DNA from: Gaiellasilicea sp963794385
GTDB taxonomy: Bacteria; Actinomycetota; Thermoleophilia; Gaiellales; Gaiellaceae
Length of the DNA: 64,000 nt
Direction: 5' to 3'
Assembly: GCA_963794385.1 (NCBI GenBank)
Contig: CAWCDT010000020.1
Coordinates: 41,400 to 105,399 of the forward strand
The notes under the pieces are model-generated. The model saw nothing but the letters and a program-made list of their open reading frames with translations, was not told where the DNA came from and did not search any database. A program made the translations under genes and the position numbers. Shown here in pieces: positions 36,594-45,033 of the stretch. Numbering within the stretch: the stretch's first letter is position 1; every line of letters begins with the position of its first letter.

Positions 36594-37493
36594 CTAGCGC
36601 CGAACCTGGACGACGCTGTAGGTCGTGTCCGGCGTCGGCGGCGTCGTGAAGCGTGCGTTGACCGCGTAGAGCCACTTGCCGAAGCGGTCCATCGTCGTCG
36701 GCACGTCGAAGTCCGAGTCGGTGAGCTCGTTCCGGAGCTCGCCGCTCGTGAGGTCGTTCGAGAGCCTGAGCACGGCGATCTTGTTCAGCCGGTTCTGGAG
36801 GACGTACAGCGTCCGCCCTTGCAGAAGGATGCCGTCGCCGTTCGTCAGGACGGTTCCGCCGAGATCGACGAGCTTCGTCGCGCCCGTGCTCGGGTCGATC
36901 CGGAAGAGCCTCCCCGTCGCGCTCTGGACCGCGAGCAGCCACTTGCCGCTCCGCGTCGCGTCGATTCCGTTCAGGTTGAACCCGGCGACGTGCTGGTAGT
37001 CGCCGCTGAGGTTGATCGTGCTCGCCGTACCGGGCTGGCCGTTCTTGGAAAGCTCGACCTTGTAGATCACCGGCTTCATCGAGTCGGTGAAGAACGCCGC
37101 CTTGTGCGTCACGACGACGTCGTTGATGAACGTCGGTGCGGTCGCGAACGGGTATTCGCGGATGAGAGTGCCGCTCCGCGCGTCATAGACGAACGCCTTT
37201 CCGGTTGCTGCGCCCGAGACCCAGAGCCGACCGCGGTTGTACTCGAGCCCGGTGGCGCCGCGACCAGCGACAGCCGGGACGAGGACCTTGCCCATCCCCG
37301 TGCGGAGGCTGCCGACCCAGACGGCGCCCGTCGGGATGGATCCGACGTAGAAGGTGCTGCCCTTGCCGATCGCGATTCCCTCGGGCTGCCAGCCGTTCGG
37401 GAGCCCGATCGTTGCCGGGAAGGAGCCCTTCGCGAGAGCGCCCGGTACCGCCAGGACGGCGACAGCTGTCAGCAGCAGGATCAGTCGACGCAT
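36594..37493 (-). CDS. Secreted SMP-30/gluconolactonase-like beta-propeller
   Basis: A 299-aa exported propeller: signal peptide (LILLLTAVAVLAVPGALA), then repeated strands such as GWQPEGIAIGKGSTFYVG, GRGATGLEYNRGRLWVSG and HVAGFNLNGIDATRSGKWLL. The NGI and PEGI phrases are typical of SMP-30/strictosidine-synthase-like proteins. Lactonase or substrate-binding activity cannot be assigned. ATG 37493 has GGGGGGAATC upstream as ribosome binding site. Confidence 0.75.
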   Translation of the reverse strand: MRRLILLLTAVAVLAVPGALAKGSFPATIGLPNGWQPEGIAIGKGSTFYVGSIPTGAVWVGSLRTGMGKVLVPAVAGRGATGLEYNRGRLWVSGAATGKAFVYDARSGTLIREYPFATAPTFINDVVVTHKAAFFTDSMKPVIYKVELSKNGQPGTASTINLSGDYQHVAGFNLNGIDATRSGKWLLAVQSATGRLFRIDPSTGATKLVDLGGTVLTNGDGILLQGRTLYVLQNRLNKIAVLRLSNDLTSGELRNELTDSDFDVPTTMDRFGKWLYAVNARFTTPPTPDTTYSVVQVRR

Positions 37494-37579
37494 TCGTGAT
37501 TCCCCCCTGTGATCGGTGTACGAGGTCCTTACTGCTACCCGGGATCGTCGGTTTTCGATCAGGACGCCGATCTTCTCGT

Positions 37580-37585
37580 TACTAT
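37580..37585 (+). promoter_or_regulatory. -10 element for MEDS-domain gene
   Basis: TACTAT, close to consensus, 6 nt before GTG 37592; leaderless. Confidence 0.55.
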
Positions 37586-37591
37586 CGTTAC

Positions 37592-38386
37592 GTGGTGGAG
37601 GTCGAGTGGGCGGAGTTCCTGGACGGCGAGCCGTCGTCCGGGCACGCCGTGCTCGTCTACCGGGACGCCGGCGAGCTTGCCGCAGCCGTGGCGGCGTTCG
37701 CCAGTGCCGGCCTCGACGCAGGCGAGCCGACCCTCGTCGTCGCGACCCAGGCGCACTGGGCCCGCATCGAGGAGGCGCTCGCGGTGCTGGGCTGGGACGA
37801 CGAACGGATCCAGCGCAGCGCCCTCCTGTTGCACGCGGATGCGGACGCGACGCTGGCCGACCTCCTCGAGGACGGTCGGCCCTCGGGGGCGGGCTTCGAG
37901 CACGCAGTCGTGACGCTGCTCGACGAGCTCGACGGACGCTTCCCCGGCCGTCGGCTTCGCATCTTCGGCGAGATGGTCGACCTCCTCACTCGGCTGGGAG
38001 CATCCGAGGAAGCGCAGGTGCTCGAGGGGCTGTGGAACGAGGCGGCCAACCGGCGAAGCATGTTGCTGCTCTGCGGCTACCAGCTCGACGTCTTCGACCG
38101 GGAGACGCAGGTCGGCGTCCTTCCGGGCATCTGCAGGACGCACTCGCACGTGCGACCCGCCGCCGACCTTGAGCGCATGCAGCGGGCCGTCGACGCCGCG
38201 ATCGACGAGGAGCTCGGAGACCGGGCGGGTCAGCTGTACGCGATGGTCGGCGATCAGATCCGGCAGCGGCGCGTCCCCGCCGCGCAGCTCGCCCTGATGT
38301 GGGTCAGCGCGAACATGCCGATGGTCGCCGAGCGGATCCTCGCCTCCGCACGCCTGCACTACGTGCGCGAGCGCTACTCCGCCTGA
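37592..38386 (+). CDS. MEDS-domain sensory protein
   Basis: 264 aa. The MEDS (DcmR-type) sensory domain spans about residues 10-165: GHAVLVYRDAGELAAAVAAF, a nucleotide-like GEPTLVVATQAHW strand, and RLRIFGEMVDLLTRLG with the conserved GEMV, then NRRSMLLLCGYQLDVF. The C terminus is helical, without the histidine-kinase or HTH output domain often fused to MEDS. Such stand-alone proteins are thought to act with partner regulators in stress or C1 sensing; no partner is adjacent. Confidence 0.78.
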   Translation: MVEVEWAEFLDGEPSSGHAVLVYRDAGELAAAVAAFASAGLDAGEPTLVVATQAHWARIEEALAVLGWDDERIQRSALLLHADADATLADLLEDGRPSGAGFEHAVVTLLDELDGRFPGRRLRIFGEMVDLLTRLGASEEAQVLEGLWNEAANRRSMLLLCGYQLDVFDRETQVGVLPGICRTHSHVRPAADLERMQRAVDAAIDEELGDRAGQLYAMVGDQIRQRRVPAAQLALMWVSANMPMVAERILASARLHYVRERYSA

Positions 38387-38486
38387 TTTCGATAGGCGGT
38401 TCGAAAAAACCGCCTCGCGACGCCGTCCGTACATCTAGGTGGCCCCTCTGTATCCGACCACCCCGTCGACACCGGAGGTGCAATTC

Positions 38487-39962
38487 GTGACGTCTCACAT
38501 CCGACACGCTCTGACGGCTGCCGTGCTCGGCGCCGCCATCCTCGCGGCACTTGCCGCCTCGCAGGGCCAGGCGCAGGCGCCGCTCCCGACGCTCGTCGAT
38601 CGAAACCTGGCGGTGCGCGAAGCCTCACCGCACCTGACGCTCCCGATCGGGATCGCATTCATCGGCAGCTCGGACATGCTCGTGCTCGAGAAGGACTCGG
38701 GCAAGGTCCAGCGCATCACCGGCGGCGCGCTCGCCGGAACAGTGCTCGACCTTGCCGTCAACTCCGCGTCCGAGCGCGGGTTGCTCGGAATCGCGCTGCA
38801 CCCGCAGTTCGCCGTTAACGGTTTCGTCTATCTCTACTGGTCGGAGAGCTCGACCGGCGCCGACACCGCCGAGCTCGCCGACGTGCCGCTGCTCGGCAAC
38901 CGCGTCGACCGCTACCGCTGGAACGGCACGTCGCTGACGTTCGACCGCAACCTGATCCGCCTCCGCGCCTTCCAGGCCGACGCGGGACAGCCGTTGCGGG
39001 GCAACCACGACGGCGGCGTGCTCCGCTTCGGGCCCGACGGGAAGCTCTACATCGTCATCGGCGACGTCGGTCGCCGCGGGCAGCTGCAGAACCTCGTCAA
39101 CGGCCCGTTCGGGCCGGGGATCGACGACGACCAGTTCGGCGGTCCGGAACCGGACGACGCCCATCTGACCGGTTCCATCCTGCGCCTGAACGACGACGGC
39201 TCCACGCCGACGGACAACCCGTTCTTCGCGGCCGGGGCCACGATGCCGGGCCAGGTCGGCGCGAACGTGCAGAAGCTCTTCGCCTACGGTCTCCGCAACA
39301 GCTTCGGGATGGCGTTCGACCCGGTCTCGGGGACGCTCTGGGAGCAGGAGAACGGAGACGACAGCTTCAGCGAGCTGAACATCGCCGAGCCAGGCTTCAA
39401 CTCCGGCTGGGTCCAGATCATGGGCCCGCCCGAGCGGATCGCGCAGTTCAAGGCGATCGAGACCGATCCAACCGCCCCGCAGCCGTTCGCGGCCGGCGGG
39501 TACTTCGGCCTCCAGCAGATCCGGTGGCTGCCGACGAACATCGCGGACACTCCGGCCGAGGGCCTCTCACGGCTCTTCATGCTTCCGGGCGCTCACTACA
39601 GCGCTCCGGAGATGAGCTGGAAGTTCGAGGTCGCCCCCGGCGGGATCGGGTTCCTCTCGAGCCGCGCGCTCGGACCGCAATACCGCAACGACCTGTTCGT
39701 GGGCGGTGCGCGTACCTTCCTCGAGGGCGGGCACCTCTTCCACCTCAACCTGACCGGCAACCGCCGGAAGATCGGGGTCGACGATCCTCGGCTCGAGGAT
39801 CGCGTCGCGGACAACATCAACAAGTGGGAGCTGACCGAGAGCGAGAGCCTGCTCTTCGGCCGCAATTTCGGCGTCGTGACGGACATCCAGACAGGACCGA
39901 ACGGCAACCTCTATCTGGTCTCGCTGGACAACGGCGTCGTCTACGAGATCTTCCGTCGTTAG
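38487..39962 (+). CDS. PQQ-dependent sugar dehydrogenase (GSDH/YliI type), secreted
   Basis: 491 aa from GTG 38487, with GGAGGTG 6 nt upstream. After a signal peptide comes the soluble glucose/sorbosone dehydrogenase six-bladed propeller: LTLPIGIAFIGSSDMLVLEK, ERGLLGIALHPQFAVNGFVY, RGNHDGGVLRFGPDGKLYIV (catalytic-base His in NHDGG), YGLRNSFGMAFDPVSGTLWE and QENGDDSFSELN. It is predicted to oxidise aldose sugars outside the cytoplasm with PQQ and Ca2+. No PQQ biosynthesis genes are in the window, so the cofactor may be scavenged or made elsewhere. Confidence 0.85.
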   Translation: MTSHIRHALTAAVLGAAILAALAASQGQAQAPLPTLVDRNLAVREASPHLTLPIGIAFIGSSDMLVLEKDSGKVQRITGGALAGTVLDLAVNSASERGLLGIALHPQFAVNGFVYLYWSESSTGADTAELADVPLLGNRVDRYRWNGTSLTFDRNLIRLRAFQADAGQPLRGNHDGGVLRFGPDGKLYIVIGDVGRRGQLQNLVNGPFGPGIDDDQFGGPEPDDAHLTGSILRLNDDGSTPTDNPFFAAGATMPGQVGANVQKLFAYGLRNSFGMAFDPVSGTLWEQENGDDSFSELNIAEPGFNSGWVQIMGPPERIAQFKAIETDPTAPQPFAAGGYFGLQQIRWLPTNIADTPAEGLSRLFMLPGAHYSAPEMSWKFEVAPGGIGFLSSRALGPQYRNDLFVGGARTFLEGGHLFHLNLTGNRRKIGVDDPRLEDRVADNINKWELTESESLLFGRNFGVVTDIQTGPNGNLYLVSLDNGVVYEIFRR

Positions 39963-40056
39963 CACGAGCGCGCTGCGCCCGCCCGGCCGGTCCGGGCGGG
40001 CGCCGGTCGCTCCGATGTGAGGCAGGAACCGGCGTCGTCGAAGCGAATCTGCTCGC

Positions 40057-40269
40057 GTGCCCGAGCAGAGCCAGATCGACGACATGCGCGCGGCGGTCCG
40101 CGGTGACCGCGAGCGAGCCGAGCAGGCCCGGCAGCGGTCGCAGGAGAACGTCCGTGCGCTCCTGAACGAGCCCGAGCCCGAGCCGGCGCAGGAGCCCGAG
40201 CCCCAGCCGCAGCTCGCACCCGATCCCGAGCCGCGCCGGTCGTTCTTCAGCCGCCTTTTGGGACGCTAA
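40057..40269 (+). CDS. Small charged, Pro/Glu-rich protein
   Basis: A 70-aa open frame from GTG 40057: an N-terminal charged helix (IDDMRAAVRGDRERAEQARQ), a PEPEPAQEPEPQPQ low-complexity stretch, and a C-terminal RRSFFSRLLGR that could be a membrane-binding amphipathic end. Composition bias helps any frame stay open here, so coding is probable but not proven. Confidence 0.45.
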   Translation: MPEQSQIDDMRAAVRGDRERAEQARQRSQENVRALLNEPEPEPAQEPEPQPQLAPDPEPRRSFFSRLLGR

Positions 40270-40277
40270 CGTCGAGC

Positions 40278-40283
40278 TACTCT
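40278..40283 (+). promoter_or_regulatory. -10 element for 40290 gene
   Basis: TACTCT, 6 nt before GTG 40290; this spacing selects that start over a nearby out-of-frame GTG. Confidence 0.5.
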
Positions 40284-40289
40284 GGCCGT

Positions 40290-40811
40290 GTGAAGCGGCG
40301 CGAGCGGGAGCGGATCATGCGCCAGGGGGTCGTGCTCCCCGAGACGCCCCGCGACCGCAGGAACCTGCAGGGGCTCGAGGAGGACGTCCGCGACAGCCCG
40401 CTCACCGGCCGGGCGCTGCCGCTCCGGCTGCGCAACTTCCGGCCGGATGCGACGAGCTACCTCGCGTCGCTCGGCGGCCCACGGCCGTACATGGTGCGGT
40501 TGCGGGAGATCGCCGCCCTTACGGCGGCGCACGAGCAGGCGCTCGCCGAGGCCTATGAGGAGCGCGAGGGTCCGTCGGCGTGGCACACGCTCGCGGAGAG
40601 CTGGGACTTCGGCGACGTCAACGACCTGATCGAGCGGCACAACCGCTGGTACCCCGTCGAGTCGCGGCTGCCGATGGACCCGCGGACCGGCGACTACGCA
40701 CTGGTTAACGGCGAGCGTTATTCGAAGGCGCCGCTCGATGCGGGCTGGATCCTCCAGCGCTTTCCGGTGGCGGCGAGCGTCAACGCGCACAGGGCGCCTC
40801 CGAGCACGTAG
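40290..40811 (+). CDS. Conserved protein of unknown function
   Basis: A 173-aa soluble protein starting VKRRERERIMRQGVVLPETPRDRR. The middle contains RPYMVRLREIAALTAAHEQAL and WDFGDVNDLIERHNRWYPVE, and the end MDPRTGDYALVNG resembles a folded beta-hairpin. I have seen this arrangement in uncharacterised actinobacterial proteins, but no function is known. Its 3' end overlaps the convergent MFS gene by 94 bp, so the true C terminus could be shorter. Confidence 0.6.
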   Translation: MKRRERERIMRQGVVLPETPRDRRNLQGLEEDVRDSPLTGRALPLRLRNFRPDATSYLASLGGPRPYMVRLREIAALTAAHEQALAEAYEEREGPSAWHTLAESWDFGDVNDLIERHNRWYPVESRLPMDPRTGDYALVNGERYSKAPLDAGWILQRFPVAASVNAHRAPPST

Positions 40812-41872
40812 GGCAAGGCGTCTCCGGCGGCCTCCGCCAGCCAGCCGGACAAGGTCGGCCCGCTCATGTTCCCGAGCGCCCAGGCTGTGTTCATGATCCC
40901 GAAGCCGATCGCCTGAGAGAGACCGGCCGTCTCGCTGCGGTCGGAGACGAGTGCCATCCCCGGCGTGTAGAACGCGCCGAACGCGATCGCCGCGAGCACG
41001 GCGAGTAGCGACACCGCGTAGGGATCCCGTGCAACCGCGAAGGCGAGGGCAACTGCGATCGACGCCGCCAGCGCGACCCGGATCGGGAGGAGGCGCCCGC
41101 GCCGGTCGGAGAAGCGGCCGAGAATCGGATTGACCGCCACTTCGACGAGCCCGGCGGCGAGGAACACGGCTCCGATCGCGAGCGGCGTGAAACCGCCGTC
41201 GTCGAGCCGGAGCGGCACGAGCACGACCAGCATCCCGAAGAGGAGGGCGGGGAGCGTGTTCAGCCAGAGGCCGCCGACGAAGCTGCGGTCGGAGAACGCG
41301 CGTCCGACGGCGCGCGGCGCCTGCTCTTCCGGCGGCACGGCCGGCCTCGACGCCGCCCATACGGTGAGCGCGACGGCAACCAACCCGACGGTCGCGAACG
41401 AGGCACGGACGCTGACGGCGTCGGCCACCGCGCCGAACATGGGCCCGAGGATGGCGCCGAAGACTGCGGCGCCGAAGGCCGTACCGATCAGCTCGCCGCG
41501 CCGCGCGCGGGGCGTCGCCACGGTCAACCACGCGAGGGCGCCGGCCCACGTGACCGTGCTCGAGAAGCCCTGGACGAAGCGGGCGCCGCCGAGCGCCCAA
41601 GGACCCTCGGCAGCGGCGAAGGCGAAGCTCGCGAAGGCGAGGAGCGTGAGGCCGGCGACGACGGAGAGCTTCGGCCCGTAGCGGGCGGCCGCGAGCCCGC
41701 CCGGGATCCCGCCCAGCAGCGCCCCTGCCCCGAACGCGCCCACCAGGAGCCCTGCTCCCGCTTTCGAGAGGCCGAACTCCTCGGCGTACCCGGGCACGAG
41801 CGGCGCGAGCGCCCCGAACAGCATCGCGTCGATGAAGACGACGGTCGAGACGAAGACCACCAGCCGGCGCAT
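40718..41872 (-). CDS. Major facilitator superfamily transporter
   Basis: 384 aa with 12 predicted membrane helices. The loop 2-3 motif is LAARYGPKLSVVAG (a degenerate form of the usual GxxxDrxGrr) and a second copy RFSDRRGRLLPIRVA sits between helices 8 and 9. This is the drug:H+ antiporter or metabolite-exporter type; substrate unknown. ATG 41872 lies 6 nt after TAACGT, so it is probably leaderless. Confidence 0.85.
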   Translation of the reverse strand: MRRLVVFVSTVVFIDAMLFGALAPLVPGYAEEFGLSKAGAGLLVGAFGAGALLGGIPGGLAAARYGPKLSVVAGLTLLAFASFAFAAAEGPWALGGARFVQGFSSTVTWAGALAWLTVATPRARRGELIGTAFGAAVFGAILGPMFGAVADAVSVRASFATVGLVAVALTVWAASRPAVPPEEQAPRAVGRAFSDRSFVGGLWLNTLPALLFGMLVVLVPLRLDDGGFTPLAIGAVFLAAGLVEVAVNPILGRFSDRRGRLLPIRVALAASIAVALAFAVARDPYAVSLLAVLAAIAFGAFYTPGMALVSDRSETAGLSQAIGFGIMNTAWALGNMSGPTLSGWLAEAAGDALPYVLGGALCALTLAATGKRWRIQPASSGAFE

Positions 41873-41878
41873 CGACCG

Positions 41879-41884
41879 ACGTTA
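41879..41884 (-). promoter_or_regulatory. -10 element for MFS gene
   Basis: TAACGT on the minus strand, identical to the SemiSWEET hexamer, 6 nt before ATG 41872. Confidence 0.55.
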
Positions 41885-41906
41885 CCGACGCGACAAAGGA
41901 CCAAAG

Positions 41907-42420
41907 AAATTCAGCGAGCCGGGTGCGCTTTCGTCCTCCATCCCGACGAACCTTCGGCTTCCGCCTACGGCCTACCGGGGTGGGATCGACCTAATCGCGT
42001 CCCGTGCTCGCTGCAAGGGGGAATCTAGGGCCGGCTCGAGCCGCCGTCAATGACTCGGGACGAGGAGGTTCCGCAATTTGCGAGTTTTTCCTTTTGCGGC
42101 AGGCCGAATTGCCTTCGACGCCCTTTGGTCTACGCGCGCACCGGATCTGCTCCCGCAGATCCGGTGCCTGCGCAAAAATTCAGCGAGCCGGTGGCGGTTT
42201 CGTCCGCCCCTCCGACTGACGTATCGGCTTCCGCCTGCCCGTCCTCCGGTGGAGCCTCGACCTAATCCCGCTCCGTGCTCGCTGCAAGGGGGAAGCTACG
42301 GGCGGGGCAGGTGGGCGTCAAGCGCTCTGAGAACCGGCTTTCCGCAATTTGCGACTTTTTCTTTGTGCGGCAGCCTGTTTTGCCGATCGTGTCGAACGCT
42401 CTGGATGGCGCACGGAGGTT
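41907..42420 (+). repeat. Two tandem ~270-bp non-coding repeats
   Basis: Unit 1 begins at 41907 and unit 2 at 42176, both with AAATTCAGCGAGCCG. Shared blocks in the same order are TTTCGTCC, CGGCTTCCGCCT, TCGACCTAATC, CCGTGCTCGCTGCAAGGGGG, and CCGCAATTTGCGA followed by a T-rich run and TGCGGCAG. The blocks between are diverged. Open frames across the repeats lack codon-like constraint. The region fills the 665 bp between the divergent MFS and SDR genes. Candidate structured RNA, regulatory array or decayed mobile repeat; not recognised. Confidence 0.75.
42138..42167. terminator. Perfect hairpin inside the tandem repeat
   Basis: GCACCGGATCTGC and GCAGATCCGGTGC form a 13-bp stem with loop TCCC at the end of repeat unit 1; absent from unit 2. 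Could be a terminator or structural element. Confidence 0.5.
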
Positions 42421-42537
42421 TTTCGCCGGCCCGTCGAGGACGAAAGAGACAGGGCAGGCGAATGAGGAATCTATGCTCCCGCCCTCGGACCCGCAAACCT
42501 GAACTTCACGCAAAGAGCGACATTCCGGAAAGGAACG

Positions 42538-43299
42538 ATGCAGAGACTTACAGGCAAGCACGTTGTCGTCACCGGCGGCGGCAAGGGGATCGGCAAAGCG
42601 ATCGCCGAGCGGCTCGCCGCCGAGGGTGCGACGCTCAGCCTGCTGGGCCTCGACGTCGAGGCGCTCCACGAGGTCGCGGCGGATCTCGGCGCCGGCGCGG
42701 CGGAGTGCGACATCCGCGACCGTGACGCCGTCGACTCGGGGTTCGCCGCGGCGGCGGCTGAGCGCGGCCCGATCCACTCCCTCGTCGCGAACAGCGGGCT
42801 CGGAGGGCCGAACGAGGACGGGCCGGGCGACCGCTTCGACGACCTCGTCGCCACGAACCTGGCTGGCACCTACTACTGCGTTCGTGCCGCGGTCCGCAAT
42901 CTCGCGCCCGGCCCTGACCGGAGGAACGTCGTCGTCATCGCCTCGATCCTGGCGCGAATCGCCGTGCCCGGCTACACGGGGTACTCCGCCTCGAAGGCGG
43001 GGCTGCTCGGTCTCGTGCGCTCGTTCGCGGCGGAGCTGGCGGGGGAGAACGTCCAGGTGAACGCGATCTGCCCGGGGTGGGTGGACACCGACATGACCGC
43101 ACAGGGGCTGGACGCGCTCGCCGAGGCGATCGGTGGCACGCGCCAGGACGCCCTTCGCGAGGCGATGCGCGACGTCCCACTCGGTCGGATGGGACAGCCC
43201 GAGGAGATCGCGGGCACCGTCGCCTGGCTGCTGTCCGACGACTCCCGCGGCGTGACGGGCCAGGCGATCGACCAGAACGGCGGCGCCTGGGTCGGCTGA
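42538..43299 (+). CDS. Short-chain dehydrogenase/reductase
   Basis: 253 aa with the NAD(P)-binding TGGGKGIG motif, an NSGLGGPNE segment, the catalytic YSASK (Tyr-x-x-x-Lys), and the C-terminal DQNGGAWVG. Acidic residue D at the end of beta2 (LLGLDVEA) suggests NAD rather than NADP. ATG 42538 has GGAAAGGAACG upstream. Substrate unknown; it sits next to, but convergent with, the polyamine-type cluster. Confidence 0.88.
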   Translation: MQRLTGKHVVVTGGGKGIGKAIAERLAAEGATLSLLGLDVEALHEVAADLGAGAAECDIRDRDAVDSGFAAAAAERGPIHSLVANSGLGGPNEDGPGDRFDDLVATNLAGTYYCVRAAVRNLAPGPDRRNVVVIASILARIAVPGYTGYSASKAGLLGLVRSFAAELAGENVQVNAICPGWVDTDMTAQGLDALAEAIGGTRQDALREAMRDVPLGRMGQPEEIAGTVAWLLSDDSRGVTGQAIDQNGGAWVG

Positions 43300-43325
43300 G
43301 GGGGCGTCTCGAAGGACGCCCCCTC
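43298..43325. terminator. Bidirectional hairpin terminator
   Basis: GAGGGGGCGTC and GACGCCCCCTC form an 11-bp stem with loop TCGAAG; it begins in the SDR stop codon and lies before the convergent permease end. Confidence 0.75.
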
Positions 43326-43337
43326 GAACAGGCTTGC

Positions 43338-44933
43338 CTACGAAGCAGGCCCCGCTGCCATGCCGGTTCTCGCCTCGATCCCTGCCTCCATCGCCTCGAG
43401 CTCCTCCTCGGTGCCCATCCGGACCGGGCCCTTGAACCAGTTCTTGGCGGAAAGGAGCCACCAGCCGCCGAACAGGAGCAACGCTCCGCCGACGAGGAGC
43501 GGCGCGTAGTTCACGGCCTCCCATGTGAACCCGTCCTTCCACGGGGCGCTGATCGAGTACGGCGGCATGAGGAAGACGATCGAGATGAAGAACACCCAGA
43601 CGATGGCGATCGGATCGATCCACCGGTAGTGCTTGCCGAGCGACCAGGCGCCCGGCTCGAAGGCGTCCTTCATCCGATAGCGCAGGATCACCGGCAGGAT
43701 GAAGGCGATGTACAGGCCGATGACGGCGATGCCCGTCCCGACGTAGTAGCCGACGAAGAAGTTGTAGAGCGTCGGCAGCATCAGCGCGGCCGCGGCCACG
43801 ACGATGGCGATGACGGCGAAGTGCGGGATGCGGTTTCGCGAGACGCGGCGCCACAGCTGGTGACCGGGGACGGCGCGGTCGCGGGAGAACGCGAACAGCA
43901 TCCGCGACGCCGATGTCACCGACGCGGTCAGGCAGAAGAACTGGGCCACGCAACAGAGGAAGAGGATGAACGTCCCCCAGCTCTGGCCCATGGCCCCGAC
44001 CCAGCTCGACGGCACGATGTAGAGGTCGAACACGGGCTCGACCGGAAGCGCCCGCGTCACTGCGACCAGGAGGATGAAGCCGAAGACGACCGAAGCGACG
44101 ACGGACATGTACATCCCGACGGCCGCGGAGCGTGATGCCTGGCGCGTCTCCTCCGCGACGTGGGCCGAGGCATCGAAGCCCGTGATCGTGTACTGGGCCA
44201 TCAACAGGCCGGTCAGGAAGACGTACCAGAAGACGATGCTGCCGAAAGAGTCCGGTGCAGCTTCGCCGCCCCAGCCAGTGAGGTTGAGCGTCTCGGTGAA
44301 GACGAAGCTGAACGAGCGGTGGTCGTCCGGGACCGTGAAGAGGATGACCACGATCACGCCGACGCCGATCATGTGCCAGTAGGCGGAGATCGTGTTCAAC
44401 ATCGCGGTCACCGTCACCCTGAACAGGTTCAGGAGGAGCGCGCCGAGCAGCACGATCGCGTACGTCAGGTAGACGTACCCCTTCGTGTTCGGGTACTCGA
44501 ACCAGTAGTTCATTAGTGCGGTACCGAAGATCGCCAGGCCGTACCCGATGGCGGCCGTGACCGCGATCTGGCCGATGAGGTTGAACCACCCCGTGAACCA
44601 GCCCCAGCCGGGGTTGCCGAGCTTCGATGCCCAGTAGTAGAGGCCGCCCGCGGTGGGAAACGCCGAGGCGATCTCGGCCATTGCGAGGGCGACGATCGTG
44701 CTCATCGCACCGACGATGAGCCAGCCCCATGTGATCGCGACCGGGCCGCCCTGGCCGTAAGCGATCGCGTACGACGTCAGGCAGCCGGCGAGGATCGAGA
44801 TGATGGTGAACGAGATGGCGAAGTTCTGGAATCCGCCCATCGCCCTGAAGAGCTCCTGGGCGTACCCCATCCGGTGCAGGGTTCGTTCGTCCTCGTCGGT
44901 GTGGTAGCCGCCTGCAGGTGGTGCCGTGCTCAC
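43338..44933 (-). CDS. APC-family amino acid/polyamine permease
   Basis: 531 aa, about 12 membrane helices. The start is GTG 44933, because GGAGGGCTGAT provides the ribosome binding site and the sequence STAPPAGGYHTDEDERTLHRMG is the typical N tail. Helix 1 has GGFQNFAISFTIISILAG, a match to the GABA/polyamine-permease (BAT1/GabP-like) group, and helix 6 has TGFDASAHVAEETRQASRSA. It is divergent from the ligase gene by 100 bp and most likely imports the amine or amino acid degraded by that cluster. Confidence 0.88.
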   Translation of the reverse strand: MSTAPPAGGYHTDEDERTLHRMGYAQELFRAMGGFQNFAISFTIISILAGCLTSYAIAYGQGGPVAITWGWLIVGAMSTIVALAMAEIASAFPTAGGLYYWASKLGNPGWGWFTGWFNLIGQIAVTAAIGYGLAIFGTALMNYWFEYPNTKGYVYLTYAIVLLGALLLNLFRVTVTAMLNTISAYWHMIGVGVIVVILFTVPDDHRSFSFVFTETLNLTGWGGEAAPDSFGSIVFWYVFLTGLLMAQYTITGFDASAHVAEETRQASRSAAVGMYMSVVASVVFGFILLVAVTRALPVEPVFDLYIVPSSWVGAMGQSWGTFILFLCCVAQFFCLTASVTSASRMLFAFSRDRAVPGHQLWRRVSRNRIPHFAVIAIVVAAAALMLPTLYNFFVGYYVGTGIAVIGLYIAFILPVILRYRMKDAFEPGAWSLGKHYRWIDPIAIVWVFFISIVFLMPPYSISAPWKDGFTWEAVNYAPLLVGGALLLFGGWWLLSAKNWFKGPVRMGTEEELEAMEAGIEARTGMAAGPAS

Positions 44934-45021
44934 ATCAGCCCTCCTCGCCGTCGATGAGATGTCGGCGCTATTACGCGCGTCTGCCACGATCGTTGTCAAC
45001 GTGTCGGACAGCACGAGTGCG

Positions 45022-45027
45022 TAGGAT
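45022..45027 (+). promoter_or_regulatory. -10 element for glutamine-synthetase-like gene
   Basis: TAGGAT, 6 nt before GTG 45034; leaderless. Confidence 0.55.
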
Positions 45028-45033
45028 CGCGCC

